Positions 33,496-36,869 of a stretch of 36,869 nucleotides of DNA are shown here, in pieces. How positions within the stretch are numbered: the first letter of the stretch is position 1; each line of letters begins with the position of its first letter. The stretch covers positions 1-36,869 of the forward strand of contig NYXZ01000069.1 of assembly GCA_002686595.1 (NCBI GenBank). The letters run 5' to 3'. Under the pieces are notes generated by a model that saw nothing but the letters and a program-made list of their open reading frames with translations, ran no database searches and was not told the origin of the DNA. The stretch is from Planctomycetota bacterium. Lineage in GTDB: Bacteria; Planctomycetota; UBA1135; GCA-002686595. A program made the translations under genes and the position numbers.

Positions 33496-35106
33496 ATGCT
33501 TGTACAGGAACTCCACACACGCCTATTCCTGGTCCTGGGCCTGATCCTCGGCTCCTGCGCCTCCAGCTCACAATTGTCACCGGTGTCACCGGTGTCAGCG
33601 CCGCCAACAGCCAGCGTGCAGCGCCCCAACATCATCTTCATCTACAGCGACGACCACGCCGCAGCCGCCGTGGGAGCCTACGGGTCCAGCGCCGCGCGCA
33701 CGCCCAACCTGGATCGCTTGGCGGCGGAGGGCCTGCTCTTCGAAAACGCCTTCTGCACCAACGCCCTCTGCGCCCCGGCTCGGGCTGTCGTCCTGACCGG
33801 CAAGCACAGCCACAGAAACGGCCTGATGGACAACGGCGATCGTTTCGACGGCGCCCAGTGGACGTTCCCCAAGGCCCTGGGCGAGGCCGGCTACCAGACG
33901 GCCTTGCTCGGCAAGTGGCACCTCAAGAGCGAGCCCACGGGCTTCGATCACTGGGAGGTGCTGCCGGGCCAGGGGCACTACTACGGTCCAGAGTTCAAAA
34001 CGCCCCAGGGTCTGACGCGCCACGAAGGCTACAACACCGACGTGGTAATGGACCGCACCCTGGCCTGGTTGGATGGGAAGCGTGACCCCAAACGGCCCTT
34101 CATGGTCATGTGTCAGTTCAAGGCACCCCATCGCACTTGGATGCCGGGGCCGGACCACCTGTCGTTGTACGACGGTGTCTTGATACCGGAACCCACGACC
34201 CTCTTTGACGATTGGGCCTCGCGCGCAACGCCGGCCCACGCCCAGGAGATGACCATCGCCGACCATCTGTGGCTGGCCTATGACCTCAAGGTTCCCCTGC
34301 AGGCGGGCGTAGAGGCCACGGGGCCTGACAAGTGGGCCGAGGGGCTCCTGGGGCGCATGAGCGCGGAACAGAGAATTGCCTGGGAGGCCGCCTATGGCCC
34401 GCGCAATCGGGCTTTCCGCAACTGGGATCTCTCCGGGCGCGCCCTCGTGCAGTGGAAGTACCAACGCTACATCAAGGACTACCTGCGCTGCATCGCTTCG
34501 ATCGATGACAACATCGGGCGCCTGCTCGACTGGCTGGACGAGGAGGGGTTGGCTGACAACACGGTGGTCATCTACACCTCCGACCAGGGCTTTTTCCTGG
34601 GCGAGCACGGCTGGTACGACAAGCGCTTCATGTACGAGCCTTCCCTGCGCTTCCCGTTGATCGTGCGCTGGCCCGCCGCCACCGAGGGCAATGATACTGG
34701 GGACGCGCGTGACGCGCGTGACACTCGCGGCACTCGGGAAACGCGCCTCGTCCAGAACCTCGACTTCGCCGCCACCATGCTCGACCTGGCGGGTCTCGCG
34801 GCGCGGCAAGATCTGGACGGGGTCAGTCTTTTGCCCCTCCTGCGCGGCGCAGAACCAAAGGCCTGGCGCGCATCGATCTACTACGAGTACTTCGAAGAGG
34901 GCATCCACAATGTGCCGCCCCACTACGGCGTGCGCACCCAGCGCTGGAAGTTGATTCACTATCCCAAGAGCGATGAGTGGGAGCTGTTCGATTTGGCCCT
35001 GGACCCCGAAGAGGTGGACAACCTGGCGGGCCAGCCGGAGCACCATGAGCGAGAACGGCAGCTCGGGGACGAGTTGGCACGCCTGCGGCGAGCATGTGGC
35101 AGATGA
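33496..35106 (+). CDS. Lipoprotein sulfatase with formylglycine CxPxR-type site
   Basis: 536 residues. Lipobox LILGSC (Cys21) after an N-terminal hydrophobic segment. Sulfatase motifs: NIIFIYSDDHAAAAVGAY (metal aspartates), CAPAR (Cys92 to Arg96, the formylglycine site), LLGKWHLKS, and YTSDQGFFLGEHGWYDKRFMYE. The C-terminal segment RTQRWKLIHYPKSDEWELFDL is typical of the choline-sulfatase/arylsulfatase group. The ATG at 33496 is preferred since it begins a standard lipoprotein signal; one at 33457 adds an Arg-rich leader. Two in-frame 9-base repeats lie in it: a Ser-Pro-Val linker after the lipobox (33574-33600) and an Asp-Ala-Arg/Thr-rich insert (34693-34746). It is divergent from the PhoD-like gene across 159 bases in which I see no clear promoter. 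Confidence 0.9.
   Translation: MLVQELHTRLFLVLGLILGSCASSSQLSPVSPVSAPPTASVQRPNIIFIYSDDHAAAAVGAYGSSAARTPNLDRLAAEGLLFENAFCTNALCAPARAVVLTGKHSHRNGLMDNGDRFDGAQWTFPKALGEAGYQTALLGKWHLKSEPTGFDHWEVLPGQGHYYGPEFKTPQGLTRHEGYNTDVVMDRTLAWLDGKRDPKRPFMVMCQFKAPHRTWMPGPDHLSLYDGVLIPEPTTLFDDWASRATPAHAQEMTIADHLWLAYDLKVPLQAGVEATGPDKWAEGLLGRMSAEQRIAWEAAYGPRNRAFRNWDLSGRALVQWKYQRYIKDYLRCIASIDDNIGRLLDWLDEEGLADNTVVIYTSDQGFFLGEHGWYDKRFMYEPSLRFPLIVRWPAATEGNDTGDARDARDTRGTRETRLVQNLDFAATMLDLAGLAARQDLDGVSLLPLLRGAEPKAWRASIYYEYFEEGIHNVPPHYGVRTQRWKLIHYPKSDEWELFDLALDPEEVDNLAGQPEHHERERQLGDELARLRRACGR
33574..33600 (+). repeat. 9-base repeat in the post-lipobox linker of a sulfatase
   Basis: Three units: TTGTCACCG, GTGTCACCG, GTGTCAGCG. 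They encode a Ser-Pro-Val repeat directly after the lipidated N terminus, where a flexible spacer is expected. By itself this is weak, but the period matches the other repeats of the window. Confidence 0.6.
34693..34746 (+). repeat. 9-base tandem repeat inside a sulfatase
   Basis: Six aligned units: GATACTGGG, GACGCGCGT, GACGCGCGT, GACACTCGC, GGCACTCGG, GAAACGCGC. They encode Asp-Ala-Arg, Asp-Thr-Arg, Gly-Thr-Arg and Glu-Thr-Arg triplets. They fall between the conserved PLIVRWPA and LVQNLDFAATMLDLAG blocks, so they form a surface insert. Confidence 0.8.
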
Positions 35107-35373
35107 GGGCGGCCGCCTCGGCGTCTCCCGCCCCCGGGGCAGGGCGCCCGAGGCCTGCCATCTCCCTGGCGCACAATCGACATAAGTAAGGGCACCCCAG
35201 CCACTTAGGGCACCTGACCGCCATCGCCGGAAGCACCTGTCAGGCCCTTCGGCCCCAGGCTCGATAAACGAGTCACAGCAAATGCGGATTCACATATCTC
35301 ATTTGCCCCTCACCCGTCTATCGTTCCCCCTCCCCCCCTTCTCTCTCCCCCGGTCGAGCGCACCCCGACCACC
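35107..35373. other. Intergenic region upstream of the cytochrome gene
   Basis: 267 bases between the sulfatase stop and the cytochrome ATG. It contains a pyrimidine-rich stretch on the + strand (about 35305-35350, long C and CT runs). No clear promoter hexamers, terminator or Shine-Dalgarno site (the start is preceded by CGACCACC) were recognised. A gene encoded here is unlikely. Confidence 0.4.
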
Positions 35374-36869
35374 ATGGCAAAATCTCAAAACGGCACCGAC
35401 TGGCAGGCCCGCAGGGTCTCCGGCTGGCACGACCTCCTCGGACGCTGGACCTCTGGCCTGAGCCTCTTCCTGACGCTCAGCGGCCTGGCGATTTTCGCCC
35501 TGCCCTTCAGCGCCTTCACCCAGCACTCCCTGCTGCTCCACACGGCGCTGGGGATTATCTTCCTGCCCGTGGCGGCTGTCTACCTGACACGCCACATCAT
35601 CAACTGGCTGGGCTTCCCCCTGACCCACATCAAGTTCACCGGCTACGCCGCGGGCCTGATGCTCTTGGTCTGCTCCATCTCCGGCGTCTGGCTCACGGTG
35701 GAGGGCGCCCTCGGCACGCGCATCACCTACGCGGTGCGCACGGTCCACATCGTGACCACCTTCGGCCTGGTGCTCTTCCTGGTCCCCCATCTCGTAGCGG
35801 TCTTCATGCGCAAGGCCGCGCTGGACGCCGACGGCAGCACCGTGCGAGCGGCCCGCGGCAGCTGGTCCCGTTTTTCCCTGGGCTCCACCACCCTGGCCAC
35901 CATCCCCCTCATCCTGCTCACCCTCGGCCTGACCGCCGTGCCTTTTAATAACGAGTTCCCGGAAGACTACGAGCAAAGCCCCTACGAGGGCGCCGGCCCC
36001 TTTTCCCCCAGCTTGGCCACGACCCACACGGGCGGAGCCCTCGATGCCCGTTCCCTGGGCGACTCCGCCTCCTGCGGCACCAGCGGTTGCCACGACCAGA
36101 TCTACGCCGAATGGCAACCGAGCGCCCACCGCTACGCATCCATGGACGCCGGCTTCCAGAAGATCCAAAGCGTCATGGCAAGCCAAAACGGCCCGGTCAC
36201 CACGCGCTATTGCGGCGGCTGCCATGACCCGATTTCCCTCTTCTCCGGCACCAAGAACATCGGCGTCGACAACCTGACCAGCCTCTCCGGCTACAACGAG
36301 GGCATCAGTTGCGTCTCCTGTCACGCCGTGGAGGCCACCGACGTGCAGGGCAATGCCAACTACGTCATGGCCCAACCGAAGCGCTATGTCTGGGAACTGC
36401 GCGACGGCCCCGTGGCGGGCTTCCTGGCCAAGTTCCTGATCCGCACCTATCCCGACCACCATGTCGCCACCCTCTCCCGGCGCATGTTCAAGACGCCCGA
36501 GTTCTGCGCCGCCTGCCACAAGCAGTTCATCGACGAAGAGGTCAACGATGTCGGCTGGGTGCAGCTCCAAAACCAATACGACAACTGGCGCGCCAGTCGC
36601 TGGCACAACGAGGAAGATCCGGAACGCACCATCGAGTGCCGCGAATGCCACATGCCGCTGGTGGACTCCACCGATCCTGCCGCCGGAGATGAAGCTGACT
36701 TCAACCGCACGGCAAACGACGGCAAGCACCGCAGTCACCGCTTCCTGGGCGCCAACCAGTACATCCCCTTGCTGCACAAGCTGGAAGGGGCCGAAGAGCA
36801 CGTGGCCATGATCGAGGATTGGTTGCGGGGGGATTTTGAAATCCCCGAAATCGCCGACCGCTGGCGCGA
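35374..36869 (+). CDS. Membrane b-type/multihaem c-type cytochrome fusion, 3'-truncated
   Basis: At least 498 residues; the frame is open at the window end. The N-terminal part is a b-type cytochrome-like bundle: hydrophobic segments at about residues 26-48, 52-73, 90-110, 121-142 and 169-193, with His56 and His74 on helix 2 and His125 and His139 on helix 4 as candidate b-haem ligands. An extracytoplasmic domain then carries five c-type haem sites: CGTSGCH (234-240, spacing CX4CH), CGGCH (280), CVSCH (313), CAACH (378) and CRECH (422). The IYAEWQPSAHRYASMD segment after the first site resembles cytochrome c554-type proteins. Such a fusion could link the quinone pool to periplasmic electron carriers; that role is inferred. 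A long frame on the opposite strand here is a shadow. Confidence 0.85.
   Translation, partial: MAKSQNGTDWQARRVSGWHDLLGRWTSGLSLFLTLSGLAIFALPFSAFTQHSLLLHTALGIIFLPVAAVYLTRHIINWLGFPLTHIKFTGYAAGLMLLVCSISGVWLTVEGALGTRITYAVRTVHIVTTFGLVLFLVPHLVAVFMRKAALDADGSTVRAARGSWSRFSLGSTTLATIPLILLTLGLTAVPFNNEFPEDYEQSPYEGAGPFSPSLATTHTGGALDARSLGDSASCGTSGCHDQIYAEWQPSAHRYASMDAGFQKIQSVMASQNGPVTTRYCGGCHDPISLFSGTKNIGVDNLTSLSGYNEGISCVSCHAVEATDVQGNANYVMAQPKRYVWELRDGPVAGFLAKFLIRTYPDHHVATLSRRMFKTPEFCAACHKQFIDEEVNDVGWVQLQNQYDNWRASRWHNEEDPERTIECRECHMPLVDSTDPAAGDEADFNRTANDGKHRSHRFLGANQYIPLLHKLEGAEEHVAMIEDWLRGDFEIPEIADRWR

Noticed and set aside
33595-35046. 483-codon open frame on the minus strand
   Set aside because: It mirrors a clear sulfatase gene, has no recognisable motif, and is explained by high GC at third positions.
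35299-36801. 500-codon open frame on the minus strand
   Set aside because: It lies opposite a gene with five haem motifs and membrane helices; its product is Gly/Ala/Val/Glu-rich with no domain, as expected from a GC-rich antisense shadow.

Overview
The window (36,869 bases, GC-rich) is most likely from a Planctomycetota or closely related PVC-group bacterium. Supporting this are a secreted dehydrogenase-like protein with HEAT-like repeats and a C-terminal haem c site, three sulfatase-superfamily lipoproteins (one fused to a DUF1080-type domain), a PhoD-like lipoprotein, a MoxR/DUF58/von Willebrand (Bat-type) operon, and a b-type/multihaem c-type cytochrome fusion. The assignment is inferred from gene content; no rRNA or other phylogenetic marker is present.

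Layout. (1) 1-2514 (+): the 3' part of a membrane-anchored, Rad50/YhaN-like coiled-coil ATPase. (2) 2484-11376 (-): an arginine biosynthesis locus transcribed argR, argG, an unrecognised P-loop protein, argC, argD, argB, argE-like, argH. From argG to argH every junction overlaps by 1-4 bases, so seven genes look translationally coupled. The N-acyl-glutamate-forming enzyme (argA or argJ) and the carbamoyltransferase (argF) are absent, while an extra P-loop protein sits between argG and argC. (3) 11478-13922: an isoprenylcysteine-methyltransferase-like membrane protein (-) and a RetSat/CrtI-like FAD oxidoreductase (+). (4) 14076-15494 (-): a sulfatase-fold lipoprotein with Thr where the formylglycine Cys/Ser should be. 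(5) 15683-25671 (+): MoxR ATPase, DUF58, a single-pass membrane protein with a 15-base tandem repeat, two von Willebrand A membrane proteins, a helical anchored protein, and a 1,326-residue exported protein. (6) 25705-35106: a VOC protein, the haem-binding dehydrogenase-like protein, sulfatase-DUF1080, PhoD-like phosphodiesterase and another sulfatase, which looks like a periplasmic island for sulfated or phosphorylated polymers. (7) 35374 to the end (+): a membrane cytochrome with five c-type haem motifs, cut by the window edge.

Three patterns are not explained by the gene list. First, two copies of a palindromic element (68 and 131 bases) sit with the same end exactly on a gene's TAG stop codon, in the same orientation relative to that gene. 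Second, at least eight sites in seven genes, including core arginine enzymes, carry in-frame tandem repeats of 9, 12 or 15 bases. Third, the arginine operon has a conserved-looking P-loop NTPase of unknown role where two required activities are missing. No tRNA, rRNA, CRISPR array or transposase was seen, and no gene-free stretch exceeds 300 bases.
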